In this document: positions 1 to 8,519 of the stretch, piece after piece | How positions within the stretch are numbered: position 1 is the first letter of the stretch | Layout: each line of letters opens with the position of its first letter | DNA from: Hyphomonadaceae bacterium | Lineage (GTDB): Bacteria; Pseudomonadota; Alphaproteobacteria; Caulobacterales; Hyphomonadaceae | Direction: 5' to 3' | Assembly (NCBI GenBank): GCA_030158285.1 | Contig: JAOATF010000158.1 | Coordinates: 1-40,559 of the forward strand | Length of the DNA: 40,559 nt | The notes under the pieces: model-generated | The model's database searches: none | What the model saw: the letters and a program-made list of their open reading frames with translations, nothing else | Told to the model about the DNA's origin: nothing | Made by a program: the position numbers and the translations under genes

Positions 1-1
1 C

Positions 2-206
2 GATGAACTTCTCAACGGCGAGATCTTCTACTCGTTGGCGGAGGCTCGCATCGTGATCGAAAGCTGGCGCCGCCACGGCAACGCGGTCCGGCCTCACGCA
101 TCGCTCGGGTATCGCCCACCTGCCCCGGAGGTGTTCGTGCCCCGGCTAGCGTCAGAGGTGATGATCAACTAACATTAGACTTGGACTACTCGGTGGGGGC
201 CGATCA
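2..206 (+). mobile_element. 3' end of an IS3-family element: transposase C-terminus and probable right end
   Basis: The window opens inside a reading frame of 56 codons plus a TAA at 170-172. It contains the signature end of the IS3-family OrfB integrase core: N-x-x-R-P-H-x-S-L-G-Y-R-P-P, followed by a short P-x-V-F tail. This part of the integrase carries the distal portion of the DDE domain; the catalytic residues lie outside the window. About 30 bases after the stop, the stretch ending GGGGGCCGATCA near 206 resembles the terminal repeat of this group, so I place the right end there; that boundary is approximate. Whether the whole element is intact cannot be judged from this window. Confidence 0.75.
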
Positions 207-305
207 CTCTTGCTGGTCCGGATGACCGGCTGCGCGCATCAATCGCCCGAAGCTTCAGCGCCTCGCGCCTTTCTCGACTCCACGCTTTTGAGGAGCGCTA
301 GTTCG

Positions 306-1046
306 CTAGATCTGTCCCCATCTGACCTTCTGGTCCACAAGCTCGGGGCTTCTTTCTGCGAGATAGGACGCTGAGCCTCCGACGAGACGGGCCATGGCCT
401 GCCGCGCCGCTTCGGCATCGCCCGTGCGCACGGCTTCGAGAACACGGCGCAGGAATCGCAGTTGGACCGCTCGCTCCTGAGCCGAATACCCCAGCGAGCG
501 GGAGAATTCGCGGGTCAGCAAATGCATCGTGGAGGTCAGTAGGCCGAAGAGCGGATTGCCGCTGGCCCAACCGAGCAGGTCATGAAAACGGCGGTTCAGT
601 TCCTCGAACTGGCTCCCGGCTTCGTTTCGCTCCAGCTCTTTGAGGCAATCGGCAAGAGCGCTCAGATCGCCCGTGGTCGCGCGCTGGGCGGCATAGGCTG
701 CAACATCCGGTGCGATCGCTTCGCGTAATTCCAGCAAGCCCCTCAGGTCCGCCTCCATGAAATGCAAGATGAGCGACAGGCTGTTCGCGAAGTCGCCAGT
801 CTGGGGGCGCGCGACCACGGGCCCGCCACCACGGCCTAGCTGAAGATGGATGACGCCCTGAAGCTCAAGGAAGCGGAGCGCTTCGCGCAAGGTCGCCCTG
901 GCGACTTCGTATCGCGCAAGCATGTCCTCTTCGCGGGCCAACCTGTCCCCCGCAACATGGGCCCCTGCCTCGATATCGCGAACAATGTCCTGCGCCAGCG
1001 TGAGCGCACGCTTGGCTTTCTTCGAGTAATCGACGTTCCGCGCCAT
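306..1046 (-). CDS. GntR/FadR-family transcriptional regulator with FCD effector domain
   Basis: This is a 246-residue regulator. An N-terminal winged helix (about residues 12-75) contains the recognition region R-A-T-L-R-E-A-L-R-F-L-E-L-Q-G-V-I and a glycine-rich wing. It is followed by an all-helical FCD domain (about 85-225) with the usual E-L-R metal/ligand-binding helices. FCD proteins usually sense carboxylates or acyl-CoAs and repress neighbouring catabolic genes. I chose ATG 1046 (M-A-R-N) over the upstream ATG at 1124 because the helix-turn-helix begins soon after it and AGGAG lies about 12 bases upstream. It is divergent from the CYP153 operon and is the obvious candidate for its local regulator, which is inference. 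Confidence 0.85.
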   Translation of the reverse strand: MARNVDYSKKAKRALTLAQDIVRDIEAGAHVAGDRLAREEDMLARYEVARATLREALRFLELQGVIHLQLGRGGGPVVARPQTGDFANSLSLILHFMEADLRGLLELREAIAPDVAAYAAQRATTGDLSALADCLKELERNEAGSQFEELNRRFHDLLGWASGNPLFGLLTSTMHLLTREFSRSLGYSAQERAVQLRFLRRVLEAVRTGDAEAARQAMARLVGGSASYLAERSPELVDQKVRWGQI

Positions 1047-1074
1047 GTGTGGAAATCGCTCCTGCCACGAAAAG

Positions 1075-1102
1075 CGTATAATGATTAATTGCTGGATGTG
1101 AA
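1075..1102 (-). promoter_or_regulatory. Candidate promoter of the GntR regulator
   Basis: On the minus strand, TTCACA (1102-1097) is followed after 16 bases by TATACG (1080-1075), about 30 bases before the ATG at 1046. This is a fair sigma-70-like match. The rest of this intergenic region (1047-1233) holds a perfect 8-base palindrome CTTATAAG at 1150-1157 that could be a regulator half-site, and TTGACT at 1163-1168 as a weak -35 candidate for the P450 operon. Confidence 0.3.
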
Positions 1103-1233
1103 CCTCGTTCTTCCAAAACTCCATCTAGCGGCCAAACGTCACGAATAATCTTATAAGCTTTATTGACTCGCGCGTCAGAGCAATTACCGTTCCAGAAAGT
1201 GGCGAGCCAATTTGATAGGGTGAAGGACGGGAC

Positions 1234-2496
1234 ATGAGCATCGACACGATAGAACCGGATACGGTCGAAAGAATTGCCTCTCTTCCGATCGATCAAATCG
1301 ATGTTTCGCGGCCAAGCCTTTTTCAAAAGGACACGATTGGCCTGTTCTTCAACCGCCTGCGCAATGAGGACCCGGTCCATTACTGCCGCGAAAGCAATGT
1401 CGGGCCATTCTGGTCTGTTACCAAGTTTGACGACATCATGGCTGTCGACACCAACCACAAAATCTTTTCTTCGGAGGCGAAGCTGGGCGGGATCGCCATC
1501 CAGGACATGCATTCGGTTGAAGGCGCGCTGGAACTTGAAATGTTCATTGCCATGGATCCTCCGAAGCACGACCAGCAACGAAAGGCCGTTACCTCCGCTG
1601 TGGCGCCGTCCAACTTGCAGTTGCTTGAACCTACAATCCGCGAACGTGCGTGCCAGATCCTCGATGATCTGCCGGTAGGCGAGGATATCGACTGGGTTGA
1701 CAAGGTCTCGATCGAACTGACCACAATGACCCTTGCAACGCTGTTCGACTTTCCGTGGGAGGAGCGGCGCAAGCTCACGCGCTGGTCTGACATCACAACG
1801 GCCGCACCTGAAACCGGCATCGTCGAATCCTACGAGGCGAGGCGCCAAGAGCTCATCGAATGCGCGATGTATTTCAAGGGCCTGTGGGACCAGCGAATCA
1901 ATGAGGAACCAAAGAACGACCTTATCTCCATCATGGCGCATTCTCCGGCGACCCGGGACATGCCCTTCTTGGAATTTCTGGGCAACCTCCTGCTACTTAT
2001 CGTGGGCGGCAACGACACTACGCGCAATTCGATCAGCGGCGGCGTGCTGGCCCTAAATCAGAACCCCGACGAATATCGCAAACTCAATGGCGATCCATCG
2101 TTGATCGCCAGCATGGTGCCGGAGATCATCCGCTGGCAGACGCCGCTGACCCATATGCGCCGCACTGCGCTCCAGGACTGGGACATCGGCGGCAAACAGA
2201 TCAGGAAAGGCGACAAGGTTGTGATGTGGTACCTGTCGGGCAACCGGGACGATACGGTCATCGACAGGGCTGACCAGTTCATCATCGACCGGAAGAACCC
2301 ACGTCATCACCTGTCCTTCGGTTATGGCATCCATCGCTGCATGGGCAACAGGCTTGCAGAACTGCAGTTGCGGATCATCTGGGAAGAGATTCACAAGCGA
2401 TTCGCAAAGGTCGAAGTGACCGGCGAGCCGGAGCGCCTGTTTTCGAACTTTGTGCGAGGGATCACAAAGCTACCGGTGCGGCTGCACGCCCGCTGA
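1234..2496 (+). CDS. Cytochrome P450, CYP153-type terminal alkane hydroxylase
   Basis: This 420-residue P450 has the normal length for soluble class I bacterial enzymes. The I-helix carries the oxygen-binding G-G-N-D-T-T at 258-263, the K-helix ExxR is Glu297-Arg300, and the heme loop F-G-Y-G-I-H-R-C-M-G places the thiolate at Cys369. The text L-L-I-V-G-G-N-D-T-T-R-N-S and the closing F-V-R-G-x-T-K-L-P-V-R are characteristic of the CYP153 family, which hydroxylates the terminal carbon of medium-chain alkanes and some alicyclic compounds. AAGGA at 1223-1227 sits 6 bases before the ATG. It is followed by its ferredoxin (28 bp gap) and a hydrolase. Electrons must come through the ferredoxin from a reductase that is not in this window. 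Family call is firm; substrate is inferred. Confidence 0.9.
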   Translation: MSIDTIEPDTVERIASLPIDQIDVSRPSLFQKDTIGLFFNRLRNEDPVHYCRESNVGPFWSVTKFDDIMAVDTNHKIFSSEAKLGGIAIQDMHSVEGALELEMFIAMDPPKHDQQRKAVTSAVAPSNLQLLEPTIRERACQILDDLPVGEDIDWVDKVSIELTTMTLATLFDFPWEERRKLTRWSDITTAAPETGIVESYEARRQELIECAMYFKGLWDQRINEEPKNDLISIMAHSPATRDMPFLEFLGNLLLLIVGGNDTTRNSISGGVLALNQNPDEYRKLNGDPSLIASMVPEIIRWQTPLTHMRRTALQDWDIGGKQIRKGDKVVMWYLSGNRDDTVIDRADQFIIDRKNPRHHLSFGYGIHRCMGNRLAELQLRIIWEEIHKRFAKVEVTGEPERLFSNFVRGITKLPVRLHAR

Positions 2497-2524
2497 TTAG
2501 CTGAACCAGAATACGGAGTTCATG

Positions 2525-2851
2525 ATGGTCAAAGTGACGTTTGTTTCCAACAATGGAACGCGCCGGGAAGTCCACGTAGCCGAGGGCGAAACCGCACGCG
2601 AAGCGGCGCTCTTCAACGACGTCCCGGGTATCGACGGCGATTGCGGCGGCGCCTGCGCCTGTGCGACCTGCCACGTCCATGTCGATCAGGCCTGGATCGA
2701 CAAGGTGGGTCGCCTAGAGGAAGGCGGCGCGGAGGCCGAACTCCTGCAATTTGCAGAGGGAGCGAACGAATACAGCCGCCTCGCTTGCCAGATCCCCATC
2801 AAACCTACTTTAGAGGGTTTGGTTTTGCACGTTCCTGAGCAGCAATACTGA
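2525..2851 (+). CDS. [2Fe-2S] ferredoxin of adrenodoxin/putidaredoxin type
   Basis: A 108-residue ferredoxin immediately downstream of the CYP153 gene, and its likely electron donor. The cluster loop reads C-G-G-A-C-A-C-A-T-C; the ligands by family spacing (C-x5-C-x2-C-x37/38-C) are Cys40, 46, 49 and 88 counted from ATG 2525. The additional Cys44 inside the loop is not in the usual ligand position. Acidic residues after the loop match the P450/reductase docking helix of the family. There are two adjacent ATGs (2522 and 2525); GGAG at 2515-2518 is 6 bases from the second, so I prefer 2525, although 2522 is possible. No ferredoxin reductase follows. Confidence 0.9.
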   Translation: MVKVTFVSNNGTRREVHVAEGETAREAALFNDVPGIDGDCGGACACATCHVHVDQAWIDKVGRLEEGGAEAELLQFAEGANEYSRLACQIPIKPTLEGLVLHVPEQQY

Positions 2852-3183
2852 CCTTACTTAGTGACACATTGTCGTCGGCGTGGGGCGACGCGAATTCGAG
2901 TTTTGAACGCAGGTCGGCAAGCGCCTTCTCCGCACAAGCGCACGAACATCTTGGGCGGAGGACGCCTCGCCGGCATGATGGGCGAGAGCCTCGGCGCCAC
3001 AGCAAAGAAGTACTGTGAAACCAACGTATCGACGCATTTGGGCGAGAAGGTGCCGCGCGACAAGACCGCCGATTTGAGATCCGATGGAAGAACTTCTTGT
3101 CAACCGCGAGTCGCGCGTTGGAGGAAGGCTATCATGGCTTCACTGCCGAAAGCCTCACGAGCAAGGACTGCACGACAGGATGA
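2852..3183 (+). pseudogene. Possible decayed coding sequence between ferredoxin and hydrolase
   Basis: No intact gene is seen in these 332 bases, but they do not look like ordinary spacer. In one frame (from 2854) the codons look coding-like with G/C-rich third positions until about 2950. A second frame looks coding-like from about 2950 to 3075. The first frame, open again from 3019, then runs to TGA 3181-3183, giving a natural-looking tail with R-W-K-N-F-L and E-G-Y-H-G-F-T-A-E. That TGA overlaps the ATG of the next gene as ATGA, an arrangement typical of coupled genes. I infer a small gene broken by two frameshifts; I do not recognise its family. Chance open frames in GC-rich DNA remain possible. 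Confidence 0.3.
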
Positions 3184-4169
3184 ACGAGTTCGCGAAGATC
3201 GAGGACTTCCCCGGGGACATCGATCCGGTCTGGGCTGGCGATGGTTCGCATCTACCGGAATGGTTCGTGTCGGCCCTCAAGGTGCCGCGCGAAGAAGGGT
3301 ATGTGGAGATCGACGGGGCCAGGGCGCACTACTTTCGCTGGGGTGACCGCGGGAAGCCCAAGGTGCTGATGACGCATGGCTTTCTTGCCCATGCGCGCTG
3401 CTTCGCCTTCATCGCGCCCTTTCTTGCCGAAGATTACGACGTGGTGGCCTTCGATCTTGCCGGCATGGGCGACAGCGAAATGCGCGGCCAGGCCGATCCC
3501 TCGGCAAGGGGGCGCGAATTCGGGGAAATCGCCGAGGCGCTCGAACTGTTTGCAGATGGCAACAGGCCAACGATCATCGCGCACAGTTTCGGTTCAAGCG
3601 CGGCGTTGACAGCCGTAACCCAGTCGCCAGAGGCCTTCTCCGGGGTGGTGGTTTGTGATCTCATGATCATGCGCCCCGAGCACCTTGAACAGTACTGGAA
3701 CCTCAGGCGGTCAAGCCCAGGCTCTGGCGATCCGGACAAGCCGAACAAGCGCTACCCTAGCTATGAAGCGGCTCGTGAGAGGTACGTCCTTTCCCCGCCC
3801 CAGCGGGTCGGCGAGCCCTTCCTTCTGGACTACTTAGCGTATCATTCCATGCGGCGGGATGGAGACGAGTGGATGTGGAAGTTCTCAACCGAGGTCTTTC
3901 GGCGCAGCAACAAGCCCGACGAATGGCTCACCGTTGGTGAACGCCTGGTAAAAGCGCCGGGTCGCAAGGCTATCGTGCACGGCGGCAACAGCCAGCTCTT
4001 CACAAAGGACTCTGCCAACTACATCCGCGAACTGGGCGGAGGCAACATTCCGATAGTCGCCGTACCGGAAGCCCGTCACCATCTGATGCTCGATCAGCCC
4101 TTGGCCTTTGCCACGGCACTCCGAAGCGTTCTTTCCCTTTGGGGGGAGAGCGCACAACCGGTGACGTGA
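3180..4169 (+). CDS. Alpha/beta-hydrolase fold esterase
   Basis: This 329-residue cytoplasmic protein has no signal peptide. The strand-turn-helix T-H-G-F near residues 95-98 gives the oxyanion region, followed by F-D-L-A-G-M-G-D-S typical of epoxide-hydrolase/C-C-hydrolase-like members. The nucleophile elbow is A-H-S-F-G-S, with Ala replacing the first Gly of GxSxG. The catalytic His is likely in A-R-H-H-L-M-L-D-Q near the C-terminus. I start it at ATG 3180 (M-N-E-F-A-K), where the P-E-W-F helix and the fold begin normally; an in-frame ATG at 3084 would add 32 poor residues. It could hydrolyse an ester or lactone made downstream of the P450, but the substrate is unknown. It converges with the sugar permease gene. 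Confidence 0.8.
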   Translation: MNEFAKIEDFPGDIDPVWAGDGSHLPEWFVSALKVPREEGYVEIDGARAHYFRWGDRGKPKVLMTHGFLAHARCFAFIAPFLAEDYDVVAFDLAGMGDSEMRGQADPSARGREFGEIAEALELFADGNRPTIIAHSFGSSAALTAVTQSPEAFSGVVVCDLMIMRPEHLEQYWNLRRSSPGSGDPDKPNKRYPSYEAARERYVLSPPQRVGEPFLLDYLAYHSMRRDGDEWMWKFSTEVFRRSNKPDEWLTVGERLVKAPGRKAIVHGGNSQLFTKDSANYIRELGGGNIPIVAVPEARHHLMLDQPLAFATALRSVLSLWGESAQPVT

Positions 4170-4314
4170 CCCCCAACCTTGACCCAGCTGGAACTAGGAC
4201 CCTGCAGTTGTAGTGTGCATGGGTGCGGCGGAAGCATGGGTCGTACTTCCATGACGCGATCTTCCAACACCTGTAGCCCACCCCGGCCGGTGAAACCTCA
4301 GTGATGCCAATGGC

Positions 4315-5607
4315 TCAGGCGATGGACAGCCGCGTCGTTCTCCACGCAAAGAGGGCGATAACCGCGTAACAAACGATAGGTGCTGCAAGCGACAGACGGA
4401 GAGAGGATTGATCCGCCAGCCATCCCGTTAGCGGCGGGACGATCGCTCCGCCGACGATCGCCATGCAGATGATGCCAGACCCTTCCGCAGCACGCGGACC
4501 CAGGCCTGCGCACGCTAGCGTAAAGATCGTCGGGAACATGATCGCGTTGAGCAGGCCAATGCTGAGCAGAGCATAGCCAGAAACGATGCCCGTGGTGCTC
4601 ATCGCCACGACGAGCATCGCGATGGCGCCTGCGGCAACAGTCGCAAGGACAATCCAGGGAGCGATGCGGCGCAAGATCACGGCGCCAACGAAGCGCCCCA
4701 TCAAGGCCCCGCCCCAATACAGCGCAAGAAGTTCGCCCGCCTTCCGTGCGGGTAGGCCGAGCGTATCGGATTGCATGAGGTAGTTGGTCATGAGGCTAGC
4801 AATCGCCACCTCAGCGCCAACATAGACAAAGATCGCGACCGCGCCAAAGGCGAAGCGCGGGCGGCGTAACAGGCCGAATGCGCTGAAGAAAGCCACACGC
4901 GGTGCGCGCGCCTCGATGAGCCGGTGACGATTTAGCCAAACGACCAGAGCGACGATGGCCAGTGCGGCTGCAATGCCAAGATAGGCGCGCGTGATTACTT
5001 CGGACTCTGTCGCCAGGTACGCCGTTCGATTTGGGCCGGTCAGGTCGTTAGCGTTCACGGCGGCGAGAGAGCCGAGAATGAGGGCCGCCCCGACCCATGG
5101 AAAGATTGTCGTCCCGAGCGAGTTGAACGCCTGTGCGAACGTCAGCCGGCTCGTCGCTGTGCGAGGCTCGCCAAGCATCGAGATCAGGGGATTGGCCACG
5201 ACCTGCACCAACGTCACACCCGCGGCCAGGACGAACAGCGCGGCCAAGAACGCGCCGAAGGCGCCCGCCTGCGCCGCGGGCACAAACATCAGGCAGCCGG
5301 CCATCATCACAAGCAGGCCAACGACGGAGCCGCGCATGTAGCCGATCTTCTGAACCAGGGCCGAGGCGGGTAGGGACACGAGAAAATAGGCGGCGAAGAA
5401 CGCTGTCTGAATCAGCATTGCCTCGAAGTAGTTGAGCGAGAAAAGCTCCTTCAGCTTCGGCACAAGGACATCGTTGAGGCTGGTGAGGCCGCCAAAGATG
5501 AAAAAGAGGCCGAACACGAACCACTGCAGGTAGGCGACATTTCCGTGTGAAGAGGAGTCGATACCCGGCGTGGCGGAGGAGGATGGAGGATCGGGTGCGT
5601 TTATCAC
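4315..5607 (-). CDS. MFS sugar permease, FucP/GluP (fucose/glucose/galactose:H+) family
   Basis: A 430-residue inner-membrane transporter with 12 predicted hydrophobic helices. The first helices carry F-I-F-G-G-L-T-S-L-N-D-V-L-V-P-K-L and A-Y-F-L-V-S-L-P-A, and later A-N-P-L-I-S-M-L-G, all hallmarks of the FucP/GluP branch that brings in fucose, glucose or galactose with protons. The start codon at 5607 is GTG. It lies 31 bases downstream of the esterase-trehalase gene on the same strand and is presumably co-transcribed. The natural reading is that glucose released outside the inner membrane by that protein enters the cell here. Sugar specificity is inferred from context. Confidence 0.85.
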   Translation of the reverse strand: MINAPDPPSSSATPGIDSSSHGNVAYLQWFVFGLFFIFGGLTSLNDVLVPKLKELFSLNYFEAMLIQTAFFAAYFLVSLPASALVQKIGYMRGSVVGLLVMMAGCLMFVPAAQAGAFGAFLAALFVLAAGVTLVQVVANPLISMLGEPRTATSRLTFAQAFNSLGTTIFPWVGAALILGSLAAVNANDLTGPNRTAYLATESEVITRAYLGIAAALAIVALVVWLNRHRLIEARAPRVAFFSAFGLLRRPRFAFGAVAIFVYVGAEVAIASLMTNYLMQSDTLGLPARKAGELLALYWGGALMGRFVGAVILRRIAPWIVLATVAAGAIAMLVVAMSTTGIVSGYALLSIGLLNAIMFPTIFTLACAGLGPRAAEGSGIICMAIVGGAIVPPLTGWLADQSSLRLSLAAPIVCYAVIALFAWRTTRLSIA

Positions 5608-5638
5608 GGGCTCGTCCCAGGAAGCAGTTGTTGAGAGA

Positions 5639-8260
5639 TCACCGACCAGCCGCCGGCAACGGGTAACGATCGAGCAGCGCGCGTGTCACGCCATTGGTCC
5701 AGCCAAATCCGTCCTGGAGCGGATATTCACCCCCGCCGCCCGGTGTCTTTTCGTCGAGATTGTACTTCTCCAGCATCTTGCCGGTCTCGCCGTAGACCCG
5801 GTCGACCGTGTTGATCCAGCCTGTTGCAATATGCTTGGCAAGGCTTGTCTCGCCATAACGGGTCAGACCTTCGATCGCGATCCATTGTAGGGGCGCCCAC
5901 CCATTTGGCCGGTCCCATTGTTGCCCGGTCACAACGAGCGTTGTCCGTACGCCGCCCGGCGCAATCAGGCGCTTGTCTGCGTGCGACGCGACCGCCTCGG
6001 CTTGTGACGCAGTCGCCAGCCCGACAAAGAGCGGATAGAATGTCGCCGCTGAGATCCGTGGAGAGAGGCCCTGCGTGCGGCGATCCCAATCGCCGAACCG
6101 GCCGGCCTGCTTGTCCCAGAGCCAGACCTGCATCGCCTCCTGCCTGTTCGCGGCCTGCCGATCGAATTTTGCGGCGCACGGCGCGTCATTCAACACGCGG
6201 CAGTGTGATGCAATTGTTGTCTCGAGCGACCAAAGAAGACTGTTCAGATCGACCGGCACAAATTCCGTCGTATGAATGCTGGACAGCTTGGCCGGATCAT
6301 CCAGCCAGCGGGAGCTGAAATCCCATCCGCTCTCGGCGGCCGCGCGCAAGTCGCGATAAACGTCTGCTGCAGGTCGGCCAATCGCCGATCTCGCGGTTGC
6401 GACGTCTTCGGCCCACGACTCGTCGCGAGGCGTGTCGCGATCATCCCAGTACCGATTGAGAAGAGCGCCATCGGGCATCCGAACGACGCGCCGGCAAGCG
6501 CCCGACGCCTCGGCGCAAGCGGCGCCCGCCATCCAATAGCCGTGCTCGCCTTGCATCGCCTCCAGCTGGCTTGCAAGGCTCTGCGGGTCGCGCTGCTCCG
6601 ATAGCCCGATCATAAGGGCCAGGAAAGGCGGCTGGGATCGGCTGAGATAGTAGCTGCGGGCGCCATTCGGAACGTGGCCATAGGCTTTCACCAGCCCGGC
6701 GAAATCAAGAATCATGGATTCGACGAGATCCTGGCGACCATCGCTCTTCAGCCCCAGCATGGTGAAATAGCTGTCCCAGTAGTACATTTCGCGGAAGCGG
6801 CCGCCGGGGACAACATAGGGATTCGACAGTGGTAGAGCGGATGAACCGGCGGCAGGTTCGAGTGCGGATCGCGTCAGCGAAGGCCAGAGCGCGCTGATGT
6901 GCTCTTGCAAGGGCAGGCGTTTTGCCGGCGAGCCATCTGATGCATTGCCTGAAGAAGGAAGCTCGAACCGCTCTTCGACAAATCGCGCCAGCGCGCCACC
7001 GGTTGGTTTCACGGCGTCATAGTCCGCCAGGATGGACGCTACAGGTCGCTTCGGTACAGCGTCGGCGAAGGTTTTGCTATCGGCGAATATGCGCCCGCTC
7101 TGGACTGCTTCGAACAGGTCGCCGAACTGATCTGCCGGCGAAGGTGCGCCACGCGCCGACGTAACGCTCCATCGTGACTCGCCGAGATGGCGGTCGAAAA
7201 ACTGCACGATGAGGCCGTAGGCTTCCCGCGACTCCGGCATGTCGGGATACATGAAGAAAGCATGCCAGAGGCCATCAAAGAGATAGAGTTCCGATGCGAC
7301 GCTGAGGGCTGCGAAGCGACGGTGGAGCGATGTCGATATGCTCGCTGCAAAGTCGCGGCTTCCGGCAAGCAGAAGCGTTGGCGGGAAGTCACGCAGCACG
7401 TCATCGGACGCCTCCGGAAACGCCAGGGGATCTTTGAGGTCGGCGGCATCGAGATACGGGTTTGCCGAGCGTCGCGTTGCAGCCGTGCTCGCTGGTGGCG
7501 CTGGTTGCCCTCCACCCACGGCGCTTAGAAAGACGCTATCGCCGCCATAGGGAGCTGCTGTTCCGCAAAGAGTTGCCACGGCGCCGGGCTTGGGCAGGCC
7601 GTGCGCCTGAAACCACGCCACAGACTGCGCTGCGATAATGCCGCCTGCCGAACAGCCGTAGAGGCCAATGGTCTCAGGGCGATAGTCCTCAAGCAGGTGG
7701 CGATATACGGCGGCGACATCCTCGGACGCCGCTGGAAAGCGATGTTCCGGCGCCAAGCGATAATCGACGGTAACCACCCGTATCCGCCCCGTCGCAGCAA
7801 TCGGGATCGCCTCGACCAGCGCGCCGGAGCCAGAGCCCCACATGAAGGCGCCGCCATGTATGTTGATGAGAACACGGTCGGCGTTTTCGGCGGCAGTGCC
7901 GGATGCTGGCTCCACGATGACGACATCGACGCCATTCCAGGTCGCGTGGTTTTCCTTGGTCGCAAAGAGCCGCCGCATATCCGCGAGGCGCTCATCGTTG
8001 AACGCGCCATAGTGCAGCCGGGCCAAACCAATATTGTCGCCAAAGACAAAGGGCGGCTCTGCAAGGCGGCGCGCGAAGATGGCGCGCGCCTCGGGACTGG
8101 CGAGATTGGAGAACGGTAGGTCAAAGCGGTCAACGACAACATCGCCGGGCTTAGGGCGCTCTGGCGCCATGGTTGCGCAAGCCGCCGCGACCAGTGCAAC
8201 GACGACTGCCGCCAGTCGATACGCCCCACGACTCCGCAACCGGGCCTTCTTTCGCCGCAT
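5639..8260 (-). CDS. Lipoprotein fusion: N-terminal HSL/carboxylesterase-like domain plus C-terminal GH37 trehalase
   Basis: One uninterrupted 873-residue frame joins two enzymes. A basic start, hydrophobic stretch and lipobox A-A-A-C (Cys28) predict a lipid-anchored exported protein. Residues about 40-360 form an alpha/beta-hydrolase: oxyanion H-G-G at 135-137, nucleophile Ser204 in G-C-S-A-G, Asp303 and His333. Residues about 375-870 form a complete GH37 trehalase: signature 1 (P-G-G-R-F-x-E-x-Y-x-W-D-x-Y, 485-498), the acid Asp647 in E-S-G-W-D-F-S-S-R-W, signature 2 (Q-W-D-R-P-N-G-W-A-P, 781-790) and the base Glu845 in G-G-G-G-E-Y. Trehalases normally stand alone at about 500-560 residues. 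All catalytic residues are present in both halves, so both are probably active: de-esterification, then trehalose to two glucose. Upstream of the permease in one operon. Confidence 0.9.
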   Translation of the reverse strand: MRRKKARLRSRGAYRLAAVVVALVAAACATMAPERPKPGDVVVDRFDLPFSNLASPEARAIFARRLAEPPFVFGDNIGLARLHYGAFNDERLADMRRLFATKENHATWNGVDVVIVEPASGTAAENADRVLINIHGGAFMWGSGSGALVEAIPIAATGRIRVVTVDYRLAPEHRFPAASEDVAAVYRHLLEDYRPETIGLYGCSAGGIIAAQSVAWFQAHGLPKPGAVATLCGTAAPYGGDSVFLSAVGGGQPAPPASTAATRRSANPYLDAADLKDPLAFPEASDDVLRDFPPTLLLAGSRDFAASISTSLHRRFAALSVASELYLFDGLWHAFFMYPDMPESREAYGLIVQFFDRHLGESRWSVTSARGAPSPADQFGDLFEAVQSGRIFADSKTFADAVPKRPVASILADYDAVKPTGGALARFVEERFELPSSGNASDGSPAKRLPLQEHISALWPSLTRSALEPAAGSSALPLSNPYVVPGGRFREMYYWDSYFTMLGLKSDGRQDLVESMILDFAGLVKAYGHVPNGARSYYLSRSQPPFLALMIGLSEQRDPQSLASQLEAMQGEHGYWMAGAACAEASGACRRVVRMPDGALLNRYWDDRDTPRDESWAEDVATARSAIGRPAADVYRDLRAAAESGWDFSSRWLDDPAKLSSIHTTEFVPVDLNSLLWSLETTIASHCRVLNDAPCAAKFDRQAANRQEAMQVWLWDKQAGRFGDWDRRTQGLSPRISAATFYPLFVGLATASQAEAVASHADKRLIAPGGVRTTLVVTGQQWDRPNGWAPLQWIAIEGLTRYGETSLAKHIATGWINTVDRVYGETGKMLEKYNLDEKTPGGGGEYPLQDGFGWTNGVTRALLDRYPLPAAGR

Positions 8261-8452
8261 GCGCGCCTCCCTCCTTCAGCGGGACCTCTGCCCCGTTCCG
8301 CGGTCACTGGCCCAATCCGCGCCGCTTGAAAGCGCAAAACGGACAACACCGCGCCGAGGCTCATGTCGCCAGCCGCGCAAGATCCGGTCGATGCGGCAGT
8401 CAGCCTAACTCGGAAATTGGTCTGGCGGCATTGAAGACTTTTTTGAATCGCT

Positions 8453-8482
8453 GTTACGGGTCTTTGCCTCGTAGGTGTCTTT
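8453..8482 (+). promoter_or_regulatory. Candidate ECF (FecI-type) promoter in front of the sigma factor gene
   Basis: GTTACGGGT (8453-8461) and GTGTCTTT (8475-8482) lie 22 bases apart start to start, 38 bases before ATG 8520. The same two blocks with the same spacing recur at 10048-10077 before the TonB receptor. I read them as -35 and -10 boxes used by the sigma factor encoded here, which gives positive autoregulation. This is inference from the repeated motif. Confidence 0.55.
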
Positions 8483-8519
8483 AAGTCAGAAAGGCCTTTC
8501 AACCCTGGTCTTGGCCACG

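Noticed and set aside
865..1941. A 358-codon open frame on the minus strand opposite the P450 and the GntR gene
   Set aside because: It is antisense to two well-supported genes, spans their divergent promoter region and has no recognisable motif; long open antisense frames are common in GC-rich DNA.
4230..4250. GGAAG/CTTCC inverted repeat between convergent genes as a terminator
   Set aside because: The stem is only five bases with an 11-base loop and no T-run, too weak to call.
8475..8519. GTG at 8475 as start of the sigma factor
   Set aside because: It lies within the proposed -10 box and adds residues without sigma-factor character; ATG 8520 is preferred.
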